Shown: in pieces, positions 8,497 to 17,678 of the stretch | Layout of the letters: each line of letters begins with the position of its first letter | Numbering within the stretch: position 1 is the stretch's first letter | Assembly (NCBI RefSeq): GCF_001613465.1 | Contig: NZ_BDCK01000038.1 | Coordinates: forward strand, 62,001-126,000 | Reading direction: 5' to 3' | Source: Nocardia niwae NBRC 108934 = DSM 45340 | GTDB taxonomy: Bacteria > Actinomycetota > Actinomycetes > Mycobacteriales > Mycobacteriaceae | DNA length: 64,000 bases | The notes under the pieces: model-generated | What the model saw: only the letters and a program-made list of their open reading frames with translations | The model's database searches: none | What the model was told of the DNA's origin: nothing | Program-made: the position numbers and the translations under genes

Positions 8497-9645
8497 TCAC
8501 AGATACAGTCCCGCATTCACCGCGTCCTGCGCGACGGCATCGATCCTGGCCTCGCCGTCGCGTTCGGCCACGAGCTCGGCCAAGCTCGCGCCGTCCGGAA
8601 ACGCGGCGGCCGCGCCCGGCCGCTCCCGCTCCAGCCAGGCCGCCGCTTCCCCGGCGGACAGCCGCCCGATCTCGATCCGCGCCAGACATCGGCCCGGCCG
8701 CGTCACCGCGGGGTGCAGGCGCGACAGGTCCTCGTTGGTGGTGATGGCGACCAGCACATCCCTGCCCTGGCCGAGCATGCCGTCGGTCAGGTTCAGCAGG
8801 CGCGAGAGTCCCTGGCCCGCCGCCTCCTTCGCTTCCCCGCGGATCAGCTCGTCGCAGTCCTCCAAGACCAGCATCCGCCAGCGGTGCGTGCCCTCCTCGG
8901 CGTTGTCGACACCCGCGGCCACGTCCATCAGATAGCCGGGCTTGCCGAACATCACCTCGGGATCGAGCACACAGTCGAGCTGACACCAAGCGCCCCAGGC
9001 CCGTGCCAGCGCGCGCAGCGCGGTGGTCTTCCCCGTGCCCGGCGGCCCGTGCAGCAGCACCAACCGGCCACGGACGTCGTCGGCGCCGAGCGACATCAGC
9101 CGGTCCATCGCGGCGGCGACCCGCCCCGCGTAGTTGCCGCGAATCGACGACCACTGGGGCGCCGAGATCGAGCGCGCGCGCCGCTGCGGGCCGTGGTTGT
9201 GCATGTGCCAGAAGCCCATCTCCACGGTCTCGCCCACTTCCGGCGGGGCCGCCGCGTCCCTGGTCGCCTCGGCGAGCAACTCGTCCGCGAGCGTCTCGGT
9301 GACGGCGGTGACCTCGACCATCGCCGATCCGCCCGACCAGCGCACCGACCGCAGCGACCAGCCGGGCCCGACCACAAGCGTCACCCCGCTGTCGTTGTCG
9401 CGCACCGTGCGCGCCACCCGGCCGCGTCCGGGACGCAGCGGCGCGCCCGGACGCACCCGCTCCAGATGCGCGGTGCGCGCGCAGGGCTGGTCGCCGCGCA
9501 GGAACGGACCGAGTGCGAGGGCATCGATCGCATCGCGGATGGAGTACGTGGAATCGACTACGACGGTCCACGGCAGCCGCTCGGCCGGATCGGCTGTGGG
9601 CTCCCCGGGACCGATCCACCGAAGAGGCTCATGACGTGCGGACAC
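8497..9645 (-). CDS. AAA ATPase with N-terminal DUF5925-like domain
   Basis: 382 residues from a GTG start. The first ~190 residues resemble the DUF5925 domain found in actinobacterial ATPases. They are followed by an AAA module with Walker A GPPGTGKTT, Walker B LVLEDCDEL, sensor 1 AITTNED and an arginine-finger region HPAVTRPGRCL. The function is unknown; the fold suggests an ATP-driven remodelling or chaperone role. No partner gene is adjacent. The ribosome-binding site before the GTG is weak, so the start is only moderately certain. Confidence 0.85.
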   Translation of the reverse strand: MSARHEPLRWIGPGEPTADPAERLPWTVVVDSTYSIRDAIDALALGPFLRGDQPCARTAHLERVRPGAPLRPGRGRVARTVRDNDSGVTLVVGPGWSLRSVRWSGGSAMVEVTAVTETLADELLAEATRDAAAPPEVGETVEMGFWHMHNHGPQRRARSISAPQWSSIRGNYAGRVAAAMDRLMSLGADDVRGRLVLLHGPPGTGKTTALRALARAWGAWCQLDCVLDPEVMFGKPGYLMDVAAGVDNAEEGTHRWRMLVLEDCDELIRGEAKEAAGQGLSRLLNLTDGMLGQGRDVLVAITTNEDLSRLHPAVTRPGRCLARIEIGRLSAGEAAAWLERERPGAAAAFPDGASLAELVAERDGEARIDAVAQDAVNAGLYL

Positions 9646-9695
9646 TCCGAGAATGATCCGGGGCGGCGGGCCACGGTGTCCATCGAATTACGCGA

Positions 9696-9727
9696 GCGCC
9701 CCTCCACCCGGGTGGGTGGAGGGGCGC
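9696..9727. terminator. Hairpin terminator after pntB
   Basis: Perfect 14-bp stem (9696-9709 with 9714-9727) around a 4-base loop, beginning 19 bases beyond the pntB stop codon. There is no clear U tract on either side, as is common for actinobacterial terminators. It could also stop transcription from the other direction. Confidence 0.8.
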
Positions 9728-9745
9728 GTCGAGGAAACCTTTGGC

Positions 9746-11179
9746 CTACAACGCCTTCAGTTCCTCGGTGACCGCTCCGACGGATTTCTTGGCGTCGCCG
9801 AACAGCATGGAGGTGTGGTCGGCGTAGAACAGCGGGTTGTCGATACCCGCGAAGCCGGAGTTCATCGACCGTTTGAGCACGATCACCGACTTGGCCTGGT
9901 CGACGTTCAGCACGGGCATGCCGTAGATCGGACTCGAGGAGTCCTCGCGGGCGGCCGGGTTGGTGACGTCGTTGGCGCCGATCACCAGGGCGACATCGGT
10001 GCGATTGAATTCGCCGTTGATGTCGTCCATCTCCTTGAGCGCGTCGTAGGACACCTCGGCCTCGGCCAGCAGCACGTTCATGTGTCCGGGCATGCGACCG
10101 GCGACCGGGTGGATGGCGTATTTGACCTCCACGCCCTTGGCCTCCAGCAGCGAGGCCATCTCCTTGACCGCGTGCTGCGCCTGCGCGACCGCCATACCGT
10201 AGCCGGGGACCACGATCACCTGGTTCGCGTACGCCATCTGGATCGCGGCGTCCGCGGCGGAGGTGGCCTTGGCCTGCTTCTGCTCACCACCCGCGGCGCC
10301 CGGCGCGGTCCCGCCGCCGCCGAAGCCGCCCGCGACGATGGCCGGGATGGACCGGTTCATCGCCTTGGCCATGAGGTTGGTCAGGATGGTGCCGGACGCG
10401 CCGACGATCATGCCCGCCACGATCATCGCGGTGTTGTTCAACGCCAGACCCGCGGCCGCGGCCGACAGACCGGTCAACGCGTTCAACAGCGAGATCACCA
10501 CGGGCATGTCCGCGCCGCCGATCGGCAGCACGACCATCAAGCCGAGCACACCCGCGAGCACCAGCACCGCGATCATCCACAGCTGCGACACCCCCTCACC
10601 CGTGGCGCCGACACCGATCACCACCGCCGCGGCCACCGCACCCAGCAGCAGCAACAAATTCAACGGTTGCTGCAACTTCCCGACGCCGATCGGGCGGCCG
10701 GGCAGGATCTCCTGCAACTTGCCGAACGCGATCAGCGAACCCCAGAACGACACCGAACCGATGATCGCCGCGAACAGCGACCCGATCACGATGTGCACGG
10801 TCGGTTCCTCGTCGAAGTGCGAGAAACCTTGGGAGTTGATGAATTCCGACCACGCGATCAACGCGACCGTGCCACCGCCGACACCGTTGAACGCGGCCAC
10901 CAGCTGCGGCATCGCGGTCATCTTGGTGTACTTCGCGGGCGGCACACCCAGCACGACACCGACCACCAGACCGGCGACGATCAGAATCCAGTTGCTGGTG
11001 TGGCGGACCGAGATCAACGTCGCGATCACCGCGATCACCATGCCCACCGCGGCGATCAAGTTGCCGCGCACCGCGGTCTTCGGGCCGGTCAAACCCATCA
11101 GACCGTAGATGAACAGCGAGAACGCCACGATGTAGAGACCGTTGACCAGATAGGTCACGTTGTCGAAGGTATGCATCAT
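9746..11179 (-). CDS. pntB: NAD(P)(+) transhydrogenase (proton-translocating), beta subunit
   Basis: 477 residues. About nine transmembrane helices (domain II) occupy the first ~290 residues, followed by the NADP(H)-binding domain III with GYGMAVAQAQHAV, INGEFNRTDVALVIGANDVTNPAA and the PIYGMPVLNVD loop. With PntAA and PntAB it forms the membrane enzyme that uses the proton gradient to reduce NADP+ with NADH, supplying NADPH for lipid and mycothiol metabolism. Its ATG overlaps the pntAB stop by 4 bases, implying coupled translation. Last gene of the operon. Confidence 0.96.
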   Translation of the reverse strand: MMHTFDNVTYLVNGLYIVAFSLFIYGLMGLTGPKTAVRGNLIAAVGMVIAVIATLISVRHTSNWILIVAGLVVGVVLGVPPAKYTKMTAMPQLVAAFNGVGGGTVALIAWSEFINSQGFSHFDEEPTVHIVIGSLFAAIIGSVSFWGSLIAFGKLQEILPGRPIGVGKLQQPLNLLLLLGAVAAAVVIGVGATGEGVSQLWMIAVLVLAGVLGLMVVLPIGGADMPVVISLLNALTGLSAAAAGLALNNTAMIVAGMIVGASGTILTNLMAKAMNRSIPAIVAGGFGGGGTAPGAAGGEQKQAKATSAADAAIQMAYANQVIVVPGYGMAVAQAQHAVKEMASLLEAKGVEVKYAIHPVAGRMPGHMNVLLAEAEVSYDALKEMDDINGEFNRTDVALVIGANDVTNPAAREDSSSPIYGMPVLNVDQAKSVIVLKRSMNSGFAGIDNPLFYADHTSMLFGDAKKSVGAVTEELKAL

Positions 11180-11490
11180 TCACCCGCCTTCTGAGCAGCG
11201 GGCTTCTTGCTCTTGAACATGCCCAGCATGCGGTCGGTGACCACGAAACCACCGATGACGTTCAGGGTTCCGAACACCACCGCCACGAACAGGATGATCT
11301 GGGTCAGGATCGACGGGTCCTGCACGTTGCCCAGCGTCACCAGCGCACCCAGCACGACGATGCCGTGAATGGCGTTGGTGCCCGACATCAACGGCGTGTG
11401 CAAGGTGTTGGGCACCTTGGAGATGACGGCGAAACCCACGAACCCGGACAGCACCAGGATCGCGATATTCGCCAGCAGTTCGGTATACAT
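11176..11490 (-). CDS. pntAB: NAD(P)(+) transhydrogenase, alpha subunit membrane part
   Basis: 104 residues with three to four hydrophobic helices (domain II part of the alpha subunit), the typical size when alpha is split in two as in mycobacteria and Rhodospirillum. The conserved SGTNAIHGIVVLGAL segment is present. It lies between pntAA, whose TGA it abuts (shared base 11490), and pntB, with a 4-base overlap. It completes the proton channel. Confidence 0.95.
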   Translation of the reverse strand: MYTELLANIAILVLSGFVGFAVISKVPNTLHTPLMSGTNAIHGIVVLGALVTLGNVQDPSILTQIILFVAVVFGTLNVIGGFVVTDRMLGMFKSKKPAAQKAGE

Positions 11491-12704
11491 CAGTTCTCCA
11501 CCTTCGCCTCGGTCGCGTCCTTCACCTCGGCCGATTCCTCCGCCTCGCCCGCCTCGGCCGCGTCCGCCACCTCGGCTGCGCCGGCCGACTCGGTCGCGTC
11601 ACGGGTGACGCAGGAATCCGCCAGCACCTGATCGCCGAAGTCGGGCGCGAGCTTGCCGTCGACCAGCATCAGCTCCAGCAGCGCCGCGATGTTCTTCGAA
11701 TACAGCTCCGAAGCGTGCTCGGGCATGGTGGCGGGCAGATTCAACGGGGACGCGATGGTCACCTCGTGCTTGACCACGGTCTGCCCCGGCTCGGTCAGCT
11801 CGCAGTTGCCGCCGGTCTCACCGGCCAGATCGACGATCACGCTGCCGGGTTTCATACCCTCCACCGCGGCCGCGGTCACCAACCGCGGCGCCGGGCGGCC
11901 CGGCACCAACGCGGTCGTGATGACCACGTCGAAGCCCTTGATCGCGTCTTCCAGCGCCTGCTGCTGTTTGGCCTTCTCCTCGTCGGTGAGCTCGCGGGCG
12001 TATCCGCCCTCACCGGCGGCATCGATACCCAGATCCAGCCACTGCGCACCCACCGACCGAACCTGATCGGCGACTTCGGGCCGCACGTCGTAACCGGTGG
12101 TCCGCCCGCCGAGACGCTTGGCCGTGGCCAACGCCTGCAAACCCGCGACACCCACACCGAGCACCAGCACCGTCGCCGGCTTCACCGTGCCCGCCGCCGT
12201 GGTCAGCATCGGGAAGAACCGCGTCGACTCCGACGCCGCCAGCAACACCGCCTTATACCCCGCGACGTTCGCCTGCGAGGACAGCGCGTCCATCACCTGC
12301 GCGCGCGAGATCCGCGGAATCGCCTCCACCGCGAACGCCTGCACTCCAGCCGCCTTCAGCGCACCGATCTGATTCTCAGCGTTACGCGGCGCGAGGAACC
12401 CGATCAGCGTCTGCCCCGACGACAGCTTGCCCACCTCGGCGTCACTGGGCGGGGCGACCTTCACCACCACGTCCGCCGACCACGGATCACCGATCGACGC
12501 GCCCGCCTGCACATAGGCTGCGTCGGGAATCAGCGCGCCGTTGCCTGCCCCGGACTCGACGACAACCTCCACGCCCTGCTTCACCAGGCTCGGAATGATC
12601 TTCGGCACCAATGCGACACGTCGTTCGCCCGCGTTGGATTCGCGAACGACACCGACACGCGCGCCGCGCGGCGATGGATCGCCTACGCTATGCGTTGTCT
12701 CCAC
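11490..12704 (-). CDS. pntAA: NAD(P)(+) transhydrogenase, alpha subunit NAD-binding part
   Basis: 404 residues from a GTG start; AAGGAAG about 8 bases upstream is the likely ribosome-binding site. This is soluble domain I, which binds NAD(H): the Rossmann motif VLGVGVAGLQALATAKRLGG, the GYDVRPEVADQV strand and VITTALVPGRPAPRLV are the family signatures. The C-terminal ~40 residues are an unusual Glu/Ala/Lys-rich acidic tail. First gene of the pntAA-pntAB-pntB operon. A TTACT-N4-AGTAA palindrome lies 58 bases upstream of the start. Confidence 0.95.
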   Translation of the reverse strand: METTHSVGDPSPRGARVGVVRESNAGERRVALVPKIIPSLVKQGVEVVVESGAGNGALIPDAAYVQAGASIGDPWSADVVVKVAPPSDAEVGKLSSGQTLIGFLAPRNAENQIGALKAAGVQAFAVEAIPRISRAQVMDALSSQANVAGYKAVLLAASESTRFFPMLTTAAGTVKPATVLVLGVGVAGLQALATAKRLGGRTTGYDVRPEVADQVRSVGAQWLDLGIDAAGEGGYARELTDEEKAKQQQALEDAIKGFDVVITTALVPGRPAPRLVTAAAVEGMKPGSVIVDLAGETGGNCELTEPGQTVVKHEVTIASPLNLPATMPEHASELYSKNIAALLELMLVDGKLAPDFGDQVLADSCVTRDATESAGAAEVADAAEAGEAEESAEVKDATEAKVEN

Positions 12705-12761
12705 TTGTCAGACTTCCTTCTCTTACCGAGCTTCAGGCAACGGGTAGACGACCGGACGATG

Positions 12762-12775
12762 TTACTGTCGAGTAA
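12762..12775. promoter_or_regulatory. TTACT-N4-AGTAA palindrome upstream of pntAA
   Basis: A perfect 5-bp inverted repeat with a 4-base spacer, 58-71 bases upstream of the pntAA start. On the minus strand a TAACAT (possible -10) overlaps its downstream half. Symmetry and spacing fit a dimeric repressor of the TetR type; the factor is unknown and no regulator gene is adjacent. Confidence 0.45.
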
Positions 12776-13098
12776 GTTCGCCCAAATCCTCGCAACTGTA
12801 CCTGGCCCGCCGTGAGCCTAGCTGAGATGCCCGTCACACACGCCGGGCGAACCGCGCTGGTGCGCCGCCGGTCGCCCGGGCGTCACCGAGCGGCCGTCGG
12901 CCGCCGAGCGGCGGTCCGCCTTTTTCCTTCTCGGTGTGTGATCGTGGTCGCCGCAGGTGAACACGGCAAGACCGTACGGAGAAGTTCGTTACCAACCTCG
13001 AGGTCAGGCACCTGGTCGGACATTCGGCGCACAGCGGCGCAGTGACGTGCGTCATGCCGATCGGCGCTCGGGGGTGTTCCGCTCGCCTCGTACGCCGT
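12776..13098. other. Intergenic stretch between pntAA and the HIT gene without recognised gene
   Basis: The two flanking genes diverge from this stretch. Open frames here give only Arg-rich translations without family resemblance, so I call no gene. It should hold the promoter of pntAA and, at its right end, that of the HIT gene. Confidence 0.6.
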
Positions 13099-13110
13099 AT
13101 GGTCCAGCGT

Positions 13111-13572
13111 GTGAACGACTGCGTCTTCTGCCGCATCGTGGCAGGCGAAGCCCCGGCGGCGAAGGTGTACGAGGACGACGCGCTGTGCGCGTTCCTCGAC
13201 ATCCGGCCGGTCGCCCGCGGGCACACGCTGGTCATACCGAAACGGCACGCCGCCGAGTTGGAGGACCTCGACGCCGAACTCGGCGCGCAGATCTTCCGGG
13301 CCGGGCATCGGCTTGCCCTGGCCATCCGGCGCAGCAGCCTCGCCGCCGACGGCGCCAACTTGGTTCTCAACGACGGAACCGCCGCGTTCCAGACCGTGCC
13401 GCACGTCCACCTGCACGTGATCCCGCGCAGACACGGCGACACGCTACGGTTCGCCAAGGGATTCCTGCTGCGGCGCCCGCACGATCCGGTCGCCACCGCC
13501 GCGGCCATCCGGGACGGCATCGCGACATTGGAGAACGAGGGCGAAGGCCCGGAAAAGGAAATCGACGGATGA
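13111..13572 (+). CDS. HIT family nucleotide hydrolase
   Basis: 153 residues. It starts MNDCVFCRIVAGEAPAAKVYEDD and carries the histidine triad HVHLHVIPRR near residue 100, the catalytic signature of HIT enzymes that hydrolyse nucleotide phosphoramidates or dinucleoside polyphosphates. GTG 13111 is preferred because a TATGGT box at 13098-13103 sits 8 bases ahead, as in leaderless genes; ATG 13099 would overlap that box. Its TGA overlaps the next gene's ATG, so the two are probably co-translated. Confidence 0.9.
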   Translation: MNDCVFCRIVAGEAPAAKVYEDDALCAFLDIRPVARGHTLVIPKRHAAELEDLDAELGAQIFRAGHRLALAIRRSSLAADGANLVLNDGTAAFQTVPHVHLHVIPRRHGDTLRFAKGFLLRRPHDPVATAAAIRDGIATLENEGEGPEKEIDG

Positions 13573-14405
13573 CCGAGACGTTCGATCGGACCGCGCTGAT
13601 CGAGCTGCTGTCCCAGCAGTGGGACGCGATCGATGCCCTGATCGCTCCCCTGGACGAGGACCGCTGGCGCACCACGTCGGCGTTGCCCGGCTGGACCGTG
13701 TTCGACGTCGTCGCCCACGTCGTCGGCACCGAGTCCTGGCTGCTGGGCGACCGGCCGCCGGCGCACGACCCGACCAAGCCGAAGACCGACGTGAGCACGC
13801 TGCCCTACGTGCGCAACGAGACCGCGGTGCTCAACGAGATCTGGGTGGACCGGCTGCGTCCCCTGTCCGGCGCGCGGCTGCTCGAGTTCTACCGGGGGGT
13901 CGTCGACCGCAGGCGTGCGGCGCTCGCGGCGATGGGCGACGCCGAGTGGGCGAAGGAGACGATCTCGCCGATCGGGCAGGTGACCTACGGCAGATTCATG
14001 CGCGTGCGACTGTTCGACTGCTGGATGCACGAACTCGACATCGCCGACGCGCTCGGTGTGCCGGTGGACGAGGGCGGACCGCGCGGCGAGCTGGCGTTCC
14101 AGGAGTTCGCGGGCAGCGTCCCGCGCGTGGTGGCGAAGAAGGGCGAGGCGCCCGACGGTGCGCGCATCGCCTTCGCGCTGACCGGGCCACTGGCCAGGAC
14201 CTTGCGCATCCAGGTGGCGGGCCGAGCCGGCTACGTGGACGCCTTCGACGGACCGGCCACAGTCGAAGTCGGTTTGGACTCCGGGCTTTTCGTGCGGCTG
14301 GGCGGCGGACGTACCACCGCGGAACGACATGCGGACGAGATCGCCATCCGGGGCGACCAGGAACTCGGGCAGCGCCTCGTCCGCCACCTCGCCTTCACCA
14401 TCTGA
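13569..14405 (+). CDS. Maleylpyruvate isomerase-like mycothiol-dependent (DinB fold) protein
   Basis: 278 residues. The N-terminal DinB-fold MDMPI domain shows W-x-x-x-SALPGWTVFDVVAHVVGTE, and FDCWMHELDIADALG supplies the conserved metal-coordinating His/Asp positions. The C-terminal ~90 residues form the SCP2-like domain of this family. Enzymes of this type use mycothiol as cofactor or cosubstrate, and mycothiol is the main thiol of Nocardia-type bacteria. The actual reaction is unknown. ATG 13569 overlaps the HIT stop codon, giving a likely two- or three-gene operon with the peptidase downstream. Confidence 0.88.
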   Translation: MTETFDRTALIELLSQQWDAIDALIAPLDEDRWRTTSALPGWTVFDVVAHVVGTESWLLGDRPPAHDPTKPKTDVSTLPYVRNETAVLNEIWVDRLRPLSGARLLEFYRGVVDRRRAALAAMGDAEWAKETISPIGQVTYGRFMRVRLFDCWMHELDIADALGVPVDEGGPRGELAFQEFAGSVPRVVAKKGEAPDGARIAFALTGPLARTLRIQVAGRAGYVDAFDGPATVEVGLDSGLFVRLGGGRTTAERHADEIAIRGDQELGQRLVRHLAFTI

Positions 14406-14411
14406 TCCGCG

Positions 14412-15062
14412 GTGCGGCTCTTCCTGTCCAGCTACCGCTTCGGCGCGCACTACGACCGGCTCGTCGCCCTCGCGGGCCCGCCCGGCCGGGTCGCGCTGAT
14501 ACCGAACGCCTGCGACGCCTGGCCGCAGGCATGGGCCGCAGCGGTGACCAGTGACACGTCGCCACTGCGCAAGCTCGGTTACCGGCCCGAGGTACTCGAC
14601 CTGCGCGAGTACGCCGGCCGGGAGACCGAGCTGGAACGGAAGCTGGCGGAGTTCCCGCTGGTGTGGGTGCGCGGCGGCAACACGTTCGTGCTGCGCGCAC
14701 AGTTCGCCCGCAGCGGCGCGGACCGAGTCCTTCCCCGGCTGCTCGCCGCCGACGCACTCGTCTACGCCGGTTACAGCGCCGGAGCCTGCCTGCTGACCCC
14801 CGACCTGCACGGGCTGGAATCGGTGGACGACCCGGACGAGGTCGCGCCGACGTGCGGCGTCGAACCGCGCTGGGACGGGCTCGGATTGGTGGACCGCCGG
14901 ATCGTGCCGCACGTCGATTCCGCCACCGACACCGACGGTGACTGCACTCGGCTCGCGGCCCGTTACCGCGCCGAAGGCGTCGCGCACTGGGCGCTGACCG
15001 ACGACGACGCGATCGTTGTCGACGGCGCGCGCACCGACGTGCTGATCAATCCGAGATCGTGA
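14412..15062 (+). CDS. Peptidase E-like serine peptidase (family S51)
   Basis: 216 residues from a GTG start 6 bases after the preceding stop. The nucleophile elbow YAGYSAGACLL, the upstream VWVRGGNTFVLR strand and the His in IVPHVDS match dipeptidase E/cyanophycinase-type S51 enzymes, whose catalytic residue is the Ser in GYSAGA. It probably cleaves small Asp-dipeptides or related substrates in the cytoplasm. Tight spacing suggests one transcript with the HIT and DinB-fold genes. Confidence 0.88.
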   Translation: MRLFLSSYRFGAHYDRLVALAGPPGRVALIPNACDAWPQAWAAAVTSDTSPLRKLGYRPEVLDLREYAGRETELERKLAEFPLVWVRGGNTFVLRAQFARSGADRVLPRLLAADALVYAGYSAGACLLTPDLHGLESVDDPDEVAPTCGVEPRWDGLGLVDRRIVPHVDSATDTDGDCTRLAARYRAEGVAHWALTDDDAIVVDGARTDVLINPRS

Positions 15063-15153
15063 GGCACGTTCGCCGCCGCTCGAGATCGCGAACGCGGTAG
15101 TCCCGGCACTCTGCGCACCGGTCAGCGGTTCGGGCCCTGTTCCCGGCTGGACC

Positions 15154-15663
15154 TCACGCCACTTCGGGCGCGAGCGCGGGCTTCGGCTCTGCGGCGCGGC
15201 GGAAGACCACCCAGCGCATCGCGCTGTACATGTAGATCGCCTCGCATGCGCCCGCCAGCAACCGGGACAGGTGGTATTGCAGGCCGAGCGCGGTGAGTCC
15301 GCTGCCGATGCCGAGGATGAACGCGAGGTAGTTGAGCACGACCACCACGACGTACACCGCGGCCTGCCTGCCGACCGGCGCGTGGGAATGGAAGTTGAAC
15401 GTGCGATTGAGTACGAAGCTGAGCGCGAACGCGCACACGTACGCCACGGTCACCGACAACCACACCGGCAGCTCGAACCCACCGTGCAAAAGAGTGAGCA
15501 GCGCCAGGTCGACAGCGAAGGTGCCGCTGTTGATCAGCGCGAAGCCGAGAAAGGTCGGCGGGACGAGACGGTTCAGTCCGAACGGCAGCCGGGCGACGAC
15601 CGCCTCGCACCAGTGGGTGAACCGATCGGCGACGGTGTCGGCGGTCTCGGACAGCTCGTGCAC
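15154..15663 (-). CDS. GtrA family membrane protein
   Basis: 169 residues with four predicted transmembrane helices (about 35-57, 65-85, 100-120 and 125-150) and the family landmarks NSGTFAVDLALLTLLH and SFVLNRTFNFHS. GtrA proteins are thought to help move polyprenyl-linked sugars across the membrane for cell-wall glycan decoration. It stands alone, convergent with the peptidase gene. A second, unrelated GtrA copy lies at 29500-30039. Confidence 0.88.
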   Translation of the reverse strand: MHELSETADTVADRFTHWCEAVVARLPFGLNRLVPPTFLGFALINSGTFAVDLALLTLLHGGFELPVWLSVTVAYVCAFALSFVLNRTFNFHSHAPVGRQAAVYVVVVVLNYLAFILGIGSGLTALGLQYHLSRLLAGACEAIYMYSAMRWVVFRRAAEPKPALAPEVA

Positions 15664-15723
15664 GCGACCAGGGTGCCAGCGGCAGATGTCCGGCAGATGA
15701 GCGGGCGGCGACCGGCCGGTGGC

Positions 15724-16053
15724 TCAGCTGATCTGGGCCTGGCCGGGATCGTCCGCGTCGTGCTCCAGCCCGGCCCACGCCGCCAGGCAACGCCGCCGCG
15801 CGACGTCGTCCGCGTCGGCCAGCAACGCCTCCAGCAACTCGCGAGGCTCGCGGCGCCAGAGATCGGTCAGCTCGGCGAGTGCCTCGTTGCCGAAGACACC
15901 CGAGCGGTCCAGCGCGGTCAGCCACTCCTCGTGCTCGCCAGCGTGCACCCGGCGCAGCGCGTCCGGATCGATGCCACCCTCGACGAATTCGCTGGAGAAC
16001 ATCGCGGCGACCAGTTCCCGGCGACTCGGTTGTCCGCCCTGCATCCGTTCCAT
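15724..16053 (-). CDS. Small hypothetical protein, acidic and helical
   Basis: 109 residues, not recognised. The sequence is alpha-helical and Ala/Leu/Glu-rich (REPRELLEALLADADDVARRRCLAAWAGLEH), without signal peptide or membrane segment. Codon usage matches the neighbours, supporting a real gene. It reads away from the FAD oxidase at 16277 and towards the GtrA gene 60 bases downstream. Confidence 0.6.
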   Translation of the reverse strand: MERMQGGQPSRRELVAAMFSSEFVEGGIDPDALRRVHAGEHEEWLTALDRSGVFGNEALAELTDLWRREPRELLEALLADADDVARRRCLAAWAGLEHDADDPGQAQIS

Positions 16054-16276
16054 CCCTCCAAGTGGTACGCGGCGAACCGCATGACTGCCGGCGCCGCGAC
16101 GTGGCGACCCCGGGAGAACTCGATGTCCCGACAGTCAAGCCCCTGTCGGCATTCTGGTCTCCCGAAGGCGGTAATACCACTGTGGCGGGTGACATCACAT
16201 TTCGGGGCGTCCGTTCGCCCGCGGGCACGGGTCGGCCGATCAGCAAATACCGGGCACGGCGAGCTAGCGTGAGGTT

Positions 16277-17635
16277 GTGGACCTGCATGAGTTGATCGCC
16301 GCTCTCCCCGACGGCACGGTGCTCACCGATCCCGACCTGCTGGCCGGCTACCGGCAGGACTGGGCCCGCGATCCCGGCGCCGGCACCGCGCTGGCCGTGG
16401 TGCGGGCCACCGGTACCGACGACGTGGCCGCGACGCTGCGGTGGGCCGCCGCGCATCGTGTCCCGGTGATCCCGCGCGGAGCCGGATCCGGGCTGTCCGG
16501 GGGCGCCACGGCCGTCGACGGAGCCATCGTGCTCACGACCGAGCGGATGCGCGCGATCACCGTCGACCCGGTGACCCGGACCGCGGTGGTGCAGCCAGGC
16601 CTGCTCAACGCCGAGGTCAAGCGCGCGGTCGCGGAGCACGGTCTGTGGTACCCGCCCGACCCGTCGTCGTTCGAGATCTGCTCGATCGGCGGCAACGCCG
16701 CCACCAATGCGGGCGGACTGTGCTGTGTGAAGTACGGCGTCACCACCGATTACGTGCTCGGCATGCAGGTCGTGCTCGCCGACGGAGCAGTCGTGCGGCT
16801 CGGCGGCCCGCGCTTGAAGGACTCGGCCGGGCTGTCGCTGACCAAGCTGTTCGTCGGCAGCGAGGGCACGCTGGGGGTGATCACGGAACTGACCCTGCGG
16901 CTGCTGCCCGCGCAACCGCCGCAGAGCACGGTCGTCGCGAGCTTCCCCACGCTCACGGCGGCCACCGAGGCGATCCTGACGATCACCGGTGAACTGCGTC
17001 CGTCGATGCTCGAGTTCATGGACTCGGTGTCGATCAACGCCGTGGAGGACCAACTGCGCATGGGATTGGACCGGCAGGCGGCCGCGCTGCTGGTCGCGCG
17101 TTCCGACGCCCCCGGCGAGTACGCCCGGCGCGAGGCCGAGGTCATGGCGGCGGCCTGCGAGAAGGCCGGGGCCACCGCGGTTTTCCAAACCGAGGACCCG
17201 GCCGAGGGCGAGGCGTTCGCGGCCGCCCGGCGTCTGGCGATTCCCGCCGTGGAGAAGCTCGGGCCGCTGCTGCTCGAGGACGTCGGTGTGCCGCTGCCCC
17301 GGCTCGGCGACCTGGTGTCCGGCGTGGCCGAGATCGCCGAGCGCAACGCGGTGACGGTGTCGGTGATCGCGCACGCGGGCGACGGCAACACCCATCCGCT
17401 GATCGTGCACGACCCCTCCGACGCGGATCACACCGCGCGAGCGCACCGCGCCTTCGGCGAGATCATGGACCTCGCCATCGCACTCGGCGGCACCATCACC
17501 GGCGAGCACGGCGTCGGCCGTTTGAAGAAGGCCTGGCTGCCCGATCAGCTCGGCCCCGACGTGATGGCCCTGACCCGGCGCATCAAGGACGCGCTCGACC
17601 CGGACGGCATCCTCAATCCCGGCGCGATCCTGTGA
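16277..17635 (+). CDS. FAD-binding glycolate/D-lactate oxidase-type protein (GlcD family)
   Basis: 452 residues from a GTG start. The N-terminal PCMH FAD-binding domain reads VPVIPRGAGSGLSGGATAVDGAIV and is followed by SIGGNAATNAGGLCCVKYG. The C-terminal FAD-oxidase domain ends with the cap-domain signature GEHGVGRLKKAWL. Members oxidise 2-hydroxyacids such as glycolate or D-lactate, passing electrons to quinone or another carrier. No GlcE or Fe-S (GlcF) partner is adjacent, so it is probably a single-subunit enzyme. A short GGTAATACC palindrome lies at 16170-16178, upstream of the start. Confidence 0.92.
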   Translation: MDLHELIAALPDGTVLTDPDLLAGYRQDWARDPGAGTALAVVRATGTDDVAATLRWAAAHRVPVIPRGAGSGLSGGATAVDGAIVLTTERMRAITVDPVTRTAVVQPGLLNAEVKRAVAEHGLWYPPDPSSFEICSIGGNAATNAGGLCCVKYGVTTDYVLGMQVVLADGAVVRLGGPRLKDSAGLSLTKLFVGSEGTLGVITELTLRLLPAQPPQSTVVASFPTLTAATEAILTITGELRPSMLEFMDSVSINAVEDQLRMGLDRQAAALLVARSDAPGEYARREAEVMAAACEKAGATAVFQTEDPAEGEAFAAARRLAIPAVEKLGPLLLEDVGVPLPRLGDLVSGVAEIAERNAVTVSVIAHAGDGNTHPLIVHDPSDADHTARAHRAFGEIMDLAIALGGTITGEHGVGRLKKAWLPDQLGPDVMALTRRIKDALDPDGILNPGAIL

Positions 17636-17678
17636 CCGAGCCGGAACATTCCGTACCGACAAGGAGTTCTACCCGACT

